A DNA stretch of 64,000 nt from WRHT01 sp031550525 (GTDB lineage Bacteria; Desulfobacterota; Desulfovibrionia; Desulfovibrionales; Desulfovibrionaceae). Made by a program: the position numbers and the translations under genes. The stretch is from contig JAVBON010000014.1 of assembly GCA_031550525.1 (NCBI GenBank), positions 127,287 through 191,286 on the forward strand, in the 5' to 3' direction. This document shows, piece by piece, positions 16,343 to 25,359 of this stretch. The notes under the pieces were generated by a model. That model searched no databases. It saw only the letters and a list, made by a program, of their open reading frames with translations, and had not been told where the DNA came from. Positions within the stretch are counted from its first letter, which is position 1, and each line of letters begins with the position of its first letter.

Positions 16343-16735
16343 TTGCAACTACCAGAGATTACTATGGCTAAAAAAGACTTACGGCATCATATCAAACATG
16401 TATTTTCCGCCTTAAAATTTTCCTGTTGCGGCATCAAGGCAGCCGCCACGCAAGAAACAGCCTTTATGCAAGAAATTCTGTTACTTGCGGTTGTGCCAAC
16501 TCTAGCATATTTTTGCGGCGTGCCAGGCGGCACCATGGTAATTATTATTGCAGGCTGGCTTATGGTTATGGCGCTTGAGCTTTTAAATATGTCCATAGAA
16601 AAAGTCTGCGACCTTGTTTCGCCCGACTTTCACCCCTTGGTGAAAATCGCCAAAGATGCCGGAAGCGCGGCCGTATTTATGGGTATGCTAGCCAACTTCA
16701 CTTTTTGGGGATATTTAGTTTATACCTACTGGTAA
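16343..16735 (+). CDS. dgkA: diacylglycerol kinase (DgkA type)
   Basis: 130 residues, three membrane helices. Phosphorylates diacylglycerol in the inner membrane to recycle it into phospholipid synthesis. The family motif lies at ALELLNMSIEKVCDLVSPDFHPLVKIAKDAGSAAV (given as two parts: ELLNMSIEKVCD and KIAKDAGSAAV), with the catalytic Glu in the first part. Two starts are possible: TTG 16343, 12 nt after GGAGG, or ATG 16364 (MAKKD), which has only a weak AGAG. Family proteins start near MAKKD, so the real protein may be 123 residues. Confidence 0.85.
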   Translation: MQLPEITMAKKDLRHHIKHVFSALKFSCCGIKAAATQETAFMQEILLLAVVPTLAYFCGVPGGTMVIIIAGWLMVMALELLNMSIEKVCDLVSPDFHPLVKIAKDAGSAAVFMGMLANFTFWGYLVYTYW

Positions 16736-16807
16736 TAACTATTTTTTTGGATACATAAAAACACTGTGTTACACCGCAGAAATCCGACTTTCAGGAGGCA
16801 TGAATCA

Positions 16808-18382
16808 ATGCAACGTATTTCAAGAGTTTTACTAACCATCAGCATCATATGCGCCCTAACCATTTCTGGAGCTATAGCGGGCAATGCCGCCGCCCCCGAT
16901 AAGCTTTTCAAACTTGCCGTGGCTTCCGACGTAACCTCGCTGGATCCGCACGTGCAGCTTTCAGAAGAAAGCGTCGCTTACAGCCACTGGGTGTTTGATC
17001 CGCTTGTCCGCTGGACCAAAGACATGAAGTTCGAACCGCGTCTGGCCGAAAAATGGGAACAGCTAAACCCCACCACCTATCGTGTATACCTGCGCAAGAA
17101 CGTCAAGTTCCATTCCGGCAACCCATTTACCGCCAAAGACGTGGTCTGGACCCTTGACCGCCTGAAAAAATCTCCGGACTATAAAGGCCTTTTTGAGCGT
17201 TTCTCCGGCGCCAAAGTCATAGACGACCACACAGTGGATATTATTACCGACAAGCCCTACGGCCTTGTGGTCAATATGATGACCTACATCTTCCCCATGG
17301 ACAGCAAGTTTTACAGCGGCACCGACGCCAGCGGCCAGCCTAAGGACCTTATCAATAAAACAGGCCCCTCCTTCGCCAACCTTAACGCCTCCGGAACCGG
17401 ACCCTTTATGGTTGCGGAACGCCAGCAAGACATTGAAATGACCCTCAAGGCCTTCCCCGACTATTGGGGACCGCGCGGCAACGTGGGCACCATGCGTATC
17501 ACCCCCATAAAGAACGACGCTACCCGCGTGGCCTCGCTCCTTTCCCGCGCTTCAGACATGATTATGCCCGTTCCCACTCAGGATTATGACCGCCTGAACA
17601 AAAACAGCCATATTCAGCTTGTTACAATGACCAGCACCCGTGTAATCACCATTCAGATGAACGGCAAACGCAACAAGGCCCTGGCCGACCCCCGCGTGCG
17701 TGAGGCCATTGTGCGCGCCACCGACAACGTGGCCATAGCCAAAACCATTATGCGCGGCTATGTGCAACCCGCAACCCAGCAGATGCCCGAGCAGATGGAT
17801 GGCTACAACCCCACCCTCAAACTGCGCTATGACATGGAAAAAGCCAAACAACTGCTTAAAGAAGCCGGTTACGCAAACGGCCTTTCCCTTACCATGATCG
17901 CCCCCAACAACCGCTACGTTAACGACGAAAAAGTCGCGCTGGCCTTTGTGGGCATGATGGCCAAGCTGGGCATAAAAGTATCGCTCAAAACCATGCCGCG
18001 CACCCAGTACTGGGATGAATTCGACGCTCAGGTGGCCGACCTGCAGATGCTTGGCTGGCACCCGGATACCGAGGACGCAGGCAACTACACCGAATACCTT
18101 TTGATGTGCCCCAACAAAGATACCGGCATGGGCCAGTACAACAGCGGCAACTACTGCAACAAGCGCGTGGATGAGTTGGCTTTGGCCTGCCAGAGCGAGA
18201 CCAACGCCGCAAAGCGTACCGCCATGCTGCAAGAAATTGAAAAAATAGCCTATGATGAAGCAGCCTTCGTACCCCTGCATTTCGAGCCGCACGGCTGGGC
18301 TGCCCTGCAGAGTCTGAAAAACTTCAACGATGTGCTTAACTCTATGAACTTCCCGTACTTCGGTGATCTGATTATGGAATAA
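16808..18382 (+). CDS. ABC transporter periplasmic peptide-binding protein (SBP family 5)
   Basis: 524 residues. A signal peptide (about 1-27, ending SGAIAG) precedes a mature oligopeptide/dipeptide-binding fold: LAVASDVTSLDPHVQLSEE, then YRVYLRKNVKFHSGNPFTAKDVVWTLDRL split over the family's signature region, and EAGYANGLSLTM near the hinge. ATG 16808 is chosen: AGGAGG is 9 nt upstream; the open frame to 16766 has no RBS. No permease or ATPase genes follow, because a strong terminator stands behind it, so this is an orphan binding protein that must work with a transporter encoded elsewhere. Substrate class (di/oligopeptide or nickel) not resolved. Confidence 0.88.
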   Translation: MQRISRVLLTISIICALTISGAIAGNAAAPDKLFKLAVASDVTSLDPHVQLSEESVAYSHWVFDPLVRWTKDMKFEPRLAEKWEQLNPTTYRVYLRKNVKFHSGNPFTAKDVVWTLDRLKKSPDYKGLFERFSGAKVIDDHTVDIITDKPYGLVVNMMTYIFPMDSKFYSGTDASGQPKDLINKTGPSFANLNASGTGPFMVAERQQDIEMTLKAFPDYWGPRGNVGTMRITPIKNDATRVASLLSRASDMIMPVPTQDYDRLNKNSHIQLVTMTSTRVITIQMNGKRNKALADPRVREAIVRATDNVAIAKTIMRGYVQPATQQMPEQMDGYNPTLKLRYDMEKAKQLLKEAGYANGLSLTMIAPNNRYVNDEKVALAFVGMMAKLGIKVSLKTMPRTQYWDEFDAQVADLQMLGWHPDTEDAGNYTEYLLMCPNKDTGMGQYNSGNYCNKRVDELALACQSETNAAKRTAMLQEIEKIAYDEAAFVPLHFEPHGWAALQSLKNFNDVLNSMNFPYFGDLIME

Positions 18383-18405
18383 CCGTTCTGGGAATACCTC
18401 TTTGT

Positions 18406-18436
18406 AAAGGGAGCCGGAATTTGACCGGCTCCCTTT
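18406..18436 (+). terminator. terminator behind the peptide-binding protein
   Basis: AAAGGGAGCCGG pairs with CCGGCTCCCTTT around a 7-nt loop, followed by TATTTGG. A strong intrinsic terminator isolating the binding-protein gene. Confidence 0.88.
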
Positions 18437-18485
18437 TATTTGGGGTATTCACATACCGTCTGAAATGTGCTTTTATGCCGGAACC

Positions 18486-19235
18486 ATGGAATTCATCATA
18501 ACAGCTCTTATAGTAGTGGCAGTATCGGTAATTGGCGGCATAACCGGCGTGGGCGGCGTGCTTTTCATACCCACCCTGGTTGTGATTATGGGCATGAACA
18601 CGCACATGGCCACCGGCACGGTACTGGCCAGCATGATCTTGCCAGCCAGCTACGCAAGTTACCTATACGCCAGAAAAGGCGCGATGGATAAAGAAATTCT
18701 TATCCCTCTCTGTAGCGGCGGCGTCTTGTTCGGCTATCTTGGCGGGCTTATGAAGGTACATGCCAGCGCCTCTGTTCTTACCATACTGCTGGCTGCGGTA
18801 GTTATTGTGGCCGGGCTTAGCGCCTTGCGCGCGCCCAAAGCAGGCAGCCTGCAACTGGGCCAGTCCACTTTAAAAACACGACGTATATTTCTGGCGCTGC
18901 TGGGCAGCGGCGTAGGCCTTATGAGCGGCCTTGCGGGCAGCGGCGGCGGTATACTTACCGTGCCAATAATGATTGCCTGCGGCTTCCCTGTAATGCCCAC
19001 CGTATGCGCGGGCATAGTCTTCACCATACCGGCCGGAATATCCGCATCCATACCCAATGCCATGCATGGGTATATAGACTGGTTTACCCTATCGTGGATA
19101 ATCGTCGCGCAAGTAGCGGGCATGTACGCGGGTGTGAGCATAGCCGCAAAAATGCCCGTGCCGTTGTTGCGCAAGCTGGTTGCGGCCGTGTGCATATTTA
19201 CCGGCGTATTTCTGTTGGCGCGGGTGCTGCTTTAA
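18486..19235 (+). CDS. TauE/SafE-family membrane exporter
   Basis: 249 residues from ATG 18486 (an in-frame ATG at 18465 is also open; no clear RBS decides). Seven to eight membrane helices in two related halves. Each half holds the family's glycine-rich motif: GGITGVGGVLFIPTL at the N-terminus and SGLAGSGGGILTVPIM at about residues 145-160. The family exports or imports sulfite, sulfonates and small organosulfur anions; direction and substrate cannot be read. Stands alone between a terminator and the radical SAM gene. Confidence 0.85.
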   Translation: MEFIITALIVVAVSVIGGITGVGGVLFIPTLVVIMGMNTHMATGTVLASMILPASYASYLYARKGAMDKEILIPLCSGGVLFGYLGGLMKVHASASVLTILLAAVVIVAGLSALRAPKAGSLQLGQSTLKTRRIFLALLGSGVGLMSGLAGSGGGILTVPIMIACGFPVMPTVCAGIVFTIPAGISASIPNAMHGYIDWFTLSWIIVAQVAGMYAGVSIAAKMPVPLLRKLVAAVCIFTGVFLLARVLL

Positions 19236-19330
19236 AAATGTGGCTGCGAGATAATCTGAAATTCGCTTTTATGGCATACGCCGCCTCCTGACTGCACTAT
19301 CTGAAAGCCTATGAAAGCGGAGGGATGTAC

Positions 19331-20287
19331 ATGAAGTTTTGCCGGTTTTTATTTGAAGCTATAAATTTTGAACCTACGGCAATTCAGCCCTGCTGTGACG
19401 TGCATCTGATTGGAGTTCCAAAATTCACATTTGGCGGCGGGCCTTTGGATGTAGATGCTTACAGGAGTCATATCAATGATACTTTCTGGGCGTTGCAGGA
19501 GCACTCCGATACCTGTGCCAATTGCCCGCACCTGATAGATGCGGAAATTACCTTTGACGATGAAAACAGCAACAATGTCGGAAAGTATGTAAAACTTCGC
19601 ACCGTATCTTTCAATCAGCACCGCTACTATTGCAACTGCCGGTGCGTATACTGCGACCTTTGGAGTAAAAAGGAGCAAGCCCCGGTCTATTCCGTATTAC
19701 AGTCGGTGAAGAGCCTTATGGCCAGTGGAATATTGGATAAACACTGCTATTTCAGTTGGGGCGGCGGAGAGCCGAGTATTCTGAAAGAATTTGATGAGGT
19801 CTGCTCTTATATTTCAGATAGCAATTATACGCAGTATGTGCATACAAATGCCTTGCGCCACTCGCCCCAGATAAACCGCCTGTTGCGGGCAGGAAAAGGC
19901 TTAATCAATATAAGCCTGGACTCAGCTTCGCGTGAAAAATATAAAGAAGTAAAAGGCGTTGACGGATGGGATAAGGTTATAAAAACAATTAAAAGCTATG
20001 CGGCGACAGCGCCTGATCAGATTGAACTGAAATACATCATTTTTGAGGCGACAAACCAGTTAACTGAAATTGCGGCTTTTTTTGAACTTTGCAACAGCTT
20101 GTCCATCAAGCGTGTACAATACTCCCTCGACTTTCGTGAGGTGAACGCGGAAAAAGTCAGCCAAAACACGTTAATGGCTGCCGCTTTTTTCAAGCATCAT
20201 GCAAGTATGTCCGGCTGTGCTGCTATTCCGTTTTGTATTGACGCGCCGTACCGCGAAAAAATCACACAGTTGGAGGCCAGCCTTTAG
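19331..20287 (+). CDS. radical SAM protein with N-terminal Cys cluster
   Basis: 318 residues. The radical SAM core is typical: CNCRCVYC (about residues 100-107, CX3CX2C binding [4Fe-4S] and SAM), then FSWGGGEPS and a TIM-barrel series ending ISLDSASREKYKEVKG. Unusual is an N-terminal cysteine-rich part: IQPCCDVHLIG and, 40 residues later, DTCANCPHL. That spacing is like half of a SPASM auxiliary-cluster domain, which normally sits C-terminal to the barrel. ATG 19331 is chosen because GGAGG is 7-8 nt upstream; ATG 19325 is too close. The coding region is visibly AT-richer than its neighbours, suggesting transfer. No glycosyltransferase or peptide substrate gene is adjacent. Function unknown. 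Confidence 0.78.
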   Translation: MKFCRFLFEAINFEPTAIQPCCDVHLIGVPKFTFGGGPLDVDAYRSHINDTFWALQEHSDTCANCPHLIDAEITFDDENSNNVGKYVKLRTVSFNQHRYYCNCRCVYCDLWSKKEQAPVYSVLQSVKSLMASGILDKHCYFSWGGGEPSILKEFDEVCSYISDSNYTQYVHTNALRHSPQINRLLRAGKGLINISLDSASREKYKEVKGVDGWDKVIKTIKSYAATAPDQIELKYIIFEATNQLTEIAAFFELCNSLSIKRVQYSLDFREVNAEKVSQNTLMAAAFFKHHASMSGCAAIPFCIDAPYREKITQLEASL

Positions 20288-20321
20288 GCAACGCATCCTC
20301 CATGCTTCCAAAACCTGTAAT

Positions 20322-20349
20322 GCCGTAAGCGCCCAGAGGCGCTTACGGC
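20322..20349. terminator. 12-bp hairpin between converging genes
   Basis: GCCGTAAGCGCC pairs with GGCGCTTACGGC around loop CAGA. It sits 34 nt after the radical SAM stop and before the minus-strand gene end. No T-tract on either side, so termination would be weak. Confidence 0.5.
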
Positions 20350-20382
20350 CTTACAAGATTGCTGCCGTAGCGGCGTTGCCGC

Positions 20383-21198
20383 CTATTGGCTGCTTACGGA
20401 AAATTGCTTGTAATACAAAGGCAAATCGTTGGCCTGGGCGGAAATTTGCACTTTAGCTATATCGTCTTTGTTGATGGTGGGCGGTATTTTTGAAAGTATA
20501 TCCATTTTTCTGAAGCGGGAAATCTGAAAGCTCAACACGCCACGCGCGCTGGGTGTAATATCAATTACCGCTCCCTCCCGAGTTACCAAAGCGATGCTGC
20601 ACTTGCCCACCAAAGTAAGGCCCTGCTGCTGGTTGCTGAGATCGTATGTAGTGCGTATGCGATCATCAGCCTCGAAAATGGTTTTGAGGTTGCTGATTTT
20701 CACTGGGTGCTTTTCCATTTGCTCCGCAAGGGCCACCTCTTGCTCAATACCGGCAGTACGCACCGGCCCAAGCTGACTTAGCAGCAAGGCCAAATCTTCT
20801 TGCGTGGGAGCTGCGGTGTTGGGCACGGAAAGAGGAGTGGGGGCGGAAGAGCTTTGCCCGCCCAAGCTTCCGTTGGGCATTACCACCGAGTTAACAGCGT
20901 AGCTTGAGGCTGTTCCACTGCCGGTAAACCGCCCCACCAGCTCTTCGTTGGAAAGGCTTTCCATTTTTATTTTTATATCGCCCAGCGAGCGCTGCAAATC
21001 GCGCCGTTCCGTGTAGGTAACCTCATAACGGTTCTTGTAGTAAAAGGTGCCGTAAGCGCCAACTATGCAGGCCGTAATAAGAATAACCAGAAAAAGTATG
21101 AACAGTTTTATCCAGAAGCTGTGCAGCCGGAATGCGCTGACGTCGCAATCGTCACGCATCAATATAATGCTATAGGTCGGTTTTACTGATTTTTGCAT
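20383..21198 (-). CDS. single-helix membrane protein of unknown function
   Basis: 271 residues. A cytoplasmic N-terminus (about 30 residues, with RDDCDVSAFRLHSF), one membrane helix (WIKLFILFLVILITACIVGAYG), a coiled-coil-like stretch (TYTERRDLQRSLGDIKIKMESL), a Ser/Pro/Ala linker and a C-terminal domain of about 130 residues that looks beta-rich. It is the last gene of the minus-strand run from the FmdB-type gene down through purB, pyrE and the L,D-transpeptidase. The helix-coil-linker-domain layout suggests an envelope-anchored protein with its domain in the periplasm. I do not recognise the family. Confidence 0.7.
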   Translation of the reverse strand: MQKSVKPTYSIILMRDDCDVSAFRLHSFWIKLFILFLVILITACIVGAYGTFYYKNRYEVTYTERRDLQRSLGDIKIKMESLSNEELVGRFTGSGTASSYAVNSVVMPNGSLGGQSSSAPTPLSVPNTAAPTQEDLALLLSQLGPVRTAGIEQEVALAEQMEKHPVKISNLKTIFEADDRIRTTYDLSNQQQGLTLVGKCSIALVTREGAVIDITPSARGVLSFQISRFRKMDILSKIPPTINKDDIAKVQISAQANDLPLYYKQFSVSSQ

Positions 21199-21315
21199 AA
21201 CTTAATCCAACCTGGGTAACGCCCATAAAAAGTTTTGCCCTGCTTTGCCGCCCATGGCGGAGCCGGACCTGATGCGTTACGGCCAGTGCCGGGAGCCCCC
21301 CGGACGGCCGCGTAC

Positions 21316-22866
21316 CTAGTTTACGGCGGACCATTCCTCACGGACTATGTGCCAGGCCTTGTCAAACTCAAGATGCAAGGTCTTGCGGCCGGTGTCCGAA
21401 TACCCTGTGGAATCCTGATAGGTTTGCAGCATGGTGGCCTTAAGCCCGCTATTGGTTGTTTCGATTTGTATATCACTTAAGTCCAGTTTTACTATCTTTA
21501 CGCGAGTCCACAAGTCTTTTTTCTGAGAAGTAATCCAATTCTTGCCTTTACGAGCGTCTTGCATAGCCTTATCGGCATAACAGCGCATATATAAATCCAA
21601 ATTTTGCGTTTTCCAGGCAAATTTCCATTTATCAATAAATTCACGTGCTTCAGCAGCAAGCATTTTATCTATTTCTTGCTGATCCTGTGTAAGTTTGGTG
21701 GCGGAAGAATCCGGCTGGGCATTACGTACAGCGCTTGATGCCGCGTTATTTTTTTGTTCCGTGGGTTCGGCCGCGGCTACTTGCACTGCCGTGGCTGGTT
21801 GCTGCACCGGTTTTACTGTAACTTGCGTAAAAGGTGCCGATTGGGGTGCGGTAGCGGACATAACCGGCGCGGCGTCGCTCACTGCCGCCTGGGGGTTTTT
21901 AGAGCCTGCGTCAGCGTAAAGCTCGGGACTTTTAAAATTCTTTATCCACTCCATACCCACAATACGCAATTGCCCCTGGGCATCGGGCTGCCAATACAAA
22001 CGGCGCGTGCCCCAGCTTTTCAGGTTTGGGGCTTCATAATTCTGGTTGAACCAAGTGACCCAATAGCCGGGCCCCTCCAAGGCCTGAACATCACTCACCG
22101 TGGTTTTAATCCAAGGCAGAGCCTTGAAAAGCTGCTCTTTTTGCGCGCGGAAACTGCTGAAAGATTGACCCTGCGCCAGTGAATAGGCGTTTTGATCATA
22201 AAAATCAAACATCTCAGCGGAGCGGTTGCTCCAAGCCCTGGCCCAATCCGCCACTTTAGCCGTAAGCATGGCGGAGGTGGCGGATTTTTCCGCCGCTTTA
22301 TCCGGCGTAGGCTCAAGCACGGCCAAAGCCAGCGTAACCGGCTGGCCTATGAGCGAACGCTCCTTGAATTTGAGAATGTCCTGATTGTTCATGCCAACGC
22401 AGCCGTTGCTGTCGTAAGGCACAAGCGGAATACCCTTGCCGTGTATCCAGATGCCGTAACCTGTTTTTTTACGCAGGCGGTCCACCGGATTGGGGTAGTT
22501 AAGAGGGTAGGCCTCGGTGCCGTACAAGGCGTAATCCAGGCCGGAGTTTATATATTTTACGACAAAGTAAACGCCTTCCGGCGTTTTCATGTCACCTTCA
22601 ACCAGTTTATCGCCATGGTTTTGGCCCGTGGTTATTGTGTACTCGGCAACCTTTACCAGAGGGCTTTTACGCTCGAAAATGCGTAATTGCTGCTCTTTTT
22701 TATCCACCGCAATCAAAAAAGAAGGGGCATTGGCGTAATCAGTAACCACAGTTTGCCAGCCGGGCGCAGCCACGGTTGCAGCGTCCGTCTTTGCGGCCGC
22801 TATGGCAACAGAGGGGATTACGAGCAGAAAAAGCAAAGTGAGATTTCTTGTTAGTGCCGCTGGCAT
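21316..22866 (-). CDS. L,D-transpeptidase (YkuD domain) with C-terminal NTF2-like domains
   Basis: 516 residues, exported (signal peptide about 1-24). The YkuD domain occupies about residues 45-195. Its catalytic region holds HGKG (His) and, about 12 residues later, SNGCVGM (nucleophile Cys). The enzyme cross-links peptidoglycan stem peptides or anchors proteins to them. Two NTF2-like regions follow: one at about 205-325 (VADWARAWSNRSAEMFDFYD) and a second at about 405-516 (FIDKWKFAWKTQNLDLYMRCYA), separated by an Ala/Pro/Gln-rich linker. The tandem NTF2-like tail is typical of proteobacterial L,D-transpeptidases of this size; its role is unclear. Confidence 0.87.
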   Translation of the reverse strand: MPAALTRNLTLLFLLVIPSVAIAAAKTDAATVAAPGWQTVVTDYANAPSFLIAVDKKEQQLRIFERKSPLVKVAEYTITTGQNHGDKLVEGDMKTPEGVYFVVKYINSGLDYALYGTEAYPLNYPNPVDRLRKKTGYGIWIHGKGIPLVPYDSNGCVGMNNQDILKFKERSLIGQPVTLALAVLEPTPDKAAEKSATSAMLTAKVADWARAWSNRSAEMFDFYDQNAYSLAQGQSFSSFRAQKEQLFKALPWIKTTVSDVQALEGPGYWVTWFNQNYEAPNLKSWGTRRLYWQPDAQGQLRIVGMEWIKNFKSPELYADAGSKNPQAAVSDAAPVMSATAPQSAPFTQVTVKPVQQPATAVQVAAAEPTEQKNNAASSAVRNAQPDSSATKLTQDQQEIDKMLAAEAREFIDKWKFAWKTQNLDLYMRCYADKAMQDARKGKNWITSQKKDLWTRVKIVKLDLSDIQIETTNSGLKATMLQTYQDSTGYSDTGRKTLHLEFDKAWHIVREEWSAVN

Positions 22867-22905
22867 GCCTTGCCTTGTTATGCAACCTGGTTGGAGCCAG
22901 GGTTT

Positions 22906-23469
22906 TTATTTGGCCAAAGCAACCAATTCATGCCGGGTAAAAATGGCATGAAGGTTACAGCCTATATTTTGCAGAGCTTCCTTGCCGCCCATTTCGCGGT
23001 CCAGCACGCAGAGAACGTCCGCAACCACAAGGCCTGCCGCGCGCACGCTGGCGCAGGCCTTTATTACAGAGCCGCCGGTGCTTACCACATCTTCAAGCAT
23101 ACCTACCACCTGGCCCGGCGCAAAGTTGGCCATGCCTTCAAGGTTGCTGGCGGTGCCATGCTTTTTGGCTTCTTTACGCACAATAAGGCCGGGCCATACT
23201 GCGCCAAGCTCACGCCCGGCCAGCGAGGTGGCCGTAATAAGAGGGTCCGCGCCCATGGTCATGCCGCCCACTCCGTAAGGATGCAGCGGAACAAGCATTT
23301 GCGCGAAAAGCTGGCCTATAAGCCACGCCCCCTCCGGATGGAGCGAAGTTTGGCGGCAGTCGAAATAATAGTCGCTTTTCAGGCCGGAACTAAGGGTAAA
23401 ATCGCCTTCCAGATAGGATTTTTCCTTCAGCAGGCGCGCTAGTCTGGTTTTAAGGGCAAGAGTATCCAT
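22906..23469 (-). CDS. pyrE: orotate phosphoribosyltransferase
   Basis: 187 residues. Makes orotidine-5'-phosphate from orotate and PRPP in pyrimidine synthesis. Seen: YFDCRQTSLHPEG near the N-terminus, TMGADPLITA, the conserved VRKEAKKHG (catalytic Lys/His loop) and the PRPP motif VGMLEDVVSTGGSVIKA. Length is normal. The ATG overlaps the purB stop (TAATG), so the two are translationally coupled; this is the second gene of the purB-pyrE pair. Confidence 0.94.
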   Translation of the reverse strand: MDTLALKTRLARLLKEKSYLEGDFTLSSGLKSDYYFDCRQTSLHPEGAWLIGQLFAQMLVPLHPYGVGGMTMGADPLITATSLAGRELGAVWPGLIVRKEAKKHGTASNLEGMANFAPGQVVGMLEDVVSTGGSVIKACASVRAAGLVVADVLCVLDREMGGKEALQNIGCNLHAIFTRHELVALAK

Positions 23470-24776
23470 TATTCGCCTTTACCCGCGAAAACGCGGTCAA
23501 AAATTAGTTCTTCATGGCGCAAGTAGTAATTCAAATCAAACAGCGCATCCAAAGTCGCCGCGTCAAGCTTGGCAGTTATGGCCTTATCCGCGCGAACCAG
23601 GTCGGCAAAAGGTCTGTGGTTTTCCCAGCTTTGCATTGCGCAGGCCTGAACCAGCGCATAAGCCTCCTGCCGTGGCATACCGGCTTTTTCCACCAAAGCC
23701 AGCAACACGCGTTGCGAAAAAAACAGGCCATGCGAGGCCATAAGATTACGGGCCATATTCTCTGGTATTATACGCAATCCGGAAAGCAGCCTTTTAAGGC
23801 GGTGTATGATGTAATCGGCCAAAATGCAGCAATCCGGCATAATTACACGCTCCACTGAAGAATGGCTTATATCACGCTCGTGCCAGAGGGGCATGTTCTC
23901 CATTGAAGCCAACGAATTACTGCGCAAAAGGCGCGAAAGCCCGCACAGGTTTTCTGCTGAAATGGGGTTCTTTTTATGCGGCATGGCTGAGGAGCCCTTT
24001 TGCCCTTTGGCGAAGCCCTCTTCCACTTCCAACACTTCCGTGCGCTGCAAATGCCGCAGCTCTGTGCAAATACGCTCTACCCCTCCGCCAAAAAGCGCCA
24101 GCGAGGTAAAAAAATGCGCATAGCGATCGCGCTGAATGATTTGCGTGGAAACAGGGTCTACCTTAAGCCCCAGAATACGCATGGCAATTTCTTCAACCTT
24201 GGGGTCAAGCATGGCATAGGTGCCTACAGCCCCGGAAATTTTGCCATAACGCACGCCCTCAAGCGCATCGCTAAAACGGGCGCGGTGGCGTGAAAACTCG
24301 GCATAAAAACCGGCCATCTTAAGGCCAAAGCTGGTTGGCTCGGCATGTATGCCATGGGTGCGCCCCATGCATAACTGCCCTTTATAACGCAACGCCATGT
24401 TTTTGATAACTTCCAGCAGCTCATCCATGCCTTGCAGGATAAGGCGCCCCGCGCGCGTAAGCATTATGGCGTTGGACGTATCGACAATATCTGATGAAGT
24501 ACAGCCCAGATGGATGAAACGGGCATCCGGCCCAACTTTTTCTTCCAAAGCAGTGAGAAAGGCTATGAGATCGTGATGTGTCACTTCCTCAATCTCACGC
24601 ACCCTTGCCGGGTTTACGGCAGCGGTTTTGTGAATGTGCGCGAGGCTTTCTTTGGGAATGAGGCCAAGCTCGCCCCAAGCGTCGCACACGGCAAGCTCTG
24701 TTTCCAGCCAGGCGTCAAGGCGGTTTTGCTCTGTCCACAATGCGCCCATTTCTGGGCGAGTGTATCTCTCAATCAT
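23469..24776 (-). CDS. purB: adenylosuccinate lyase
   Basis: 435 residues. Cleaves adenylosuccinate and SAICAR in purine synthesis; cytoplasmic homotetramer of the fumarase/aspartase superfamily. Family blocks: HLGCTSSDIVDTSNA, RTHGIHAEPTSFGLK and the signature loop KGSSAMPHKKNPISAENL (about residues 265-282). ARYTRPEMG-type start. The spacing to the upstream FmdB-type gene is 60 nt and the stop overlaps the pyrE start. Normal length. Confidence 0.96.
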   Translation of the reverse strand: MIERYTRPEMGALWTEQNRLDAWLETELAVCDAWGELGLIPKESLAHIHKTAAVNPARVREIEEVTHHDLIAFLTALEEKVGPDARFIHLGCTSSDIVDTSNAIMLTRAGRLILQGMDELLEVIKNMALRYKGQLCMGRTHGIHAEPTSFGLKMAGFYAEFSRHRARFSDALEGVRYGKISGAVGTYAMLDPKVEEIAMRILGLKVDPVSTQIIQRDRYAHFFTSLALFGGGVERICTELRHLQRTEVLEVEEGFAKGQKGSSAMPHKKNPISAENLCGLSRLLRSNSLASMENMPLWHERDISHSSVERVIMPDCCILADYIIHRLKRLLSGLRIIPENMARNLMASHGLFFSQRVLLALVEKAGMPRQEAYALVQACAMQSWENHRPFADLVRADKAITAKLDAATLDALFDLNYYLRHEELIFDRVFAGKGE

Positions 24777-24836
24777 GCATAATCCCGTGGTAGCGTATTA
24801 ACATGGCCTCTGGAGCGGCACACCTGAACAGCCAGT

Positions 24837-25148
24837 TTAAGCGGCTCCTGTGCCTGCCGCCGGCGCGGCGGGGGCGGAAGATGCGGCGGCAGGCGCCGCC
24901 GGAGCCGAAGAGGCTGAAGATTCCGAAGAACCGGCGGATACGGAAGAATCTGTCTTGCCGTCCTTTTTATAGCCGTAATCCGTCACGTACCAGCCGCCGC
25001 CTTTCAATACAAAAGAGGTGTTGGACATAATGCGCTCTGCCCGGCTATCGCACACGGGGCAGACCGCGTTATCGGAATCTTCTATATGTTTGGTCCACTC
25101 TTCAAAAACCTGGTGGCATTCGCTGCAACGATATTCATAAATAGGCAT
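24837..25148 (-). CDS. FmdB-family zinc-ribbon protein
   Basis: 103 residues. The N-terminal ~45 residues form a zinc ribbon: MPIYEYRCSECHQVF, then VCPVCDSRAERIMS, giving two CxxC pairs. The middle carries the conserved FVLKGGGWYVTDYG of the FmdB regulatory family. The last 40 residues are a low-complexity Ser/Ala/Pro tail (SSESSASSAPAAPAA...). Such tails are common in deltaproteobacterial members. It probably binds zinc and may regulate; the function of the family is not established. First gene upstream of purB on the minus strand. Confidence 0.85.
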   Translation of the reverse strand: MPIYEYRCSECHQVFEEWTKHIEDSDNAVCPVCDSRAERIMSNTSFVLKGGGWYVTDYGYKKDGKTDSSVSAGSSESSASSAPAAPAAASSAPAAPAAGTGAA

Positions 25149-25248
25149 GTAATTTCTCTCTATAACAATGGTGTTGATAAACGACGCAAGTCAACAACAG
25201 ATAAGCAGTGTTATATGCCTTGTCAAAACCGCCGCACGAAAATCAAAA

Positions 25249-25359
25249 TTAGGCCTTTTTAGCTGCCTTGGCTTCGCGAATGCGAGCTTTAAGGCGCTCG
25301 GCGCGGCGGTGGCGTCTACGATCAAGTTCTTTTCTGCGTTCTACTTTCTTTTGAGCCAT
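25249..25359 (-). CDS. 36-residue Arg/Lys-rich conserved-type small protein
   Basis: A short ORF with a clear RBS (AAGGAG, 6 nt before ATG 25359). The product starts MAQKKVERRKELDRRRHRRA and ends AREAKAAKKA-like, a single highly basic helix with about half Arg/Lys. Such short basic proteins occur in deltaproteobacteria and are often missed by gene finders. The strong RBS, exact start/stop and codon use like its neighbours support that it is real. It may bind nucleic acid or the ribosome; that is inference. It lies 100 nt upstream of the FmdB-type gene. Confidence 0.72.
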   Translation of the reverse strand: MAQKKVERRKELDRRRHRRAERLKARIREAKAAKKA

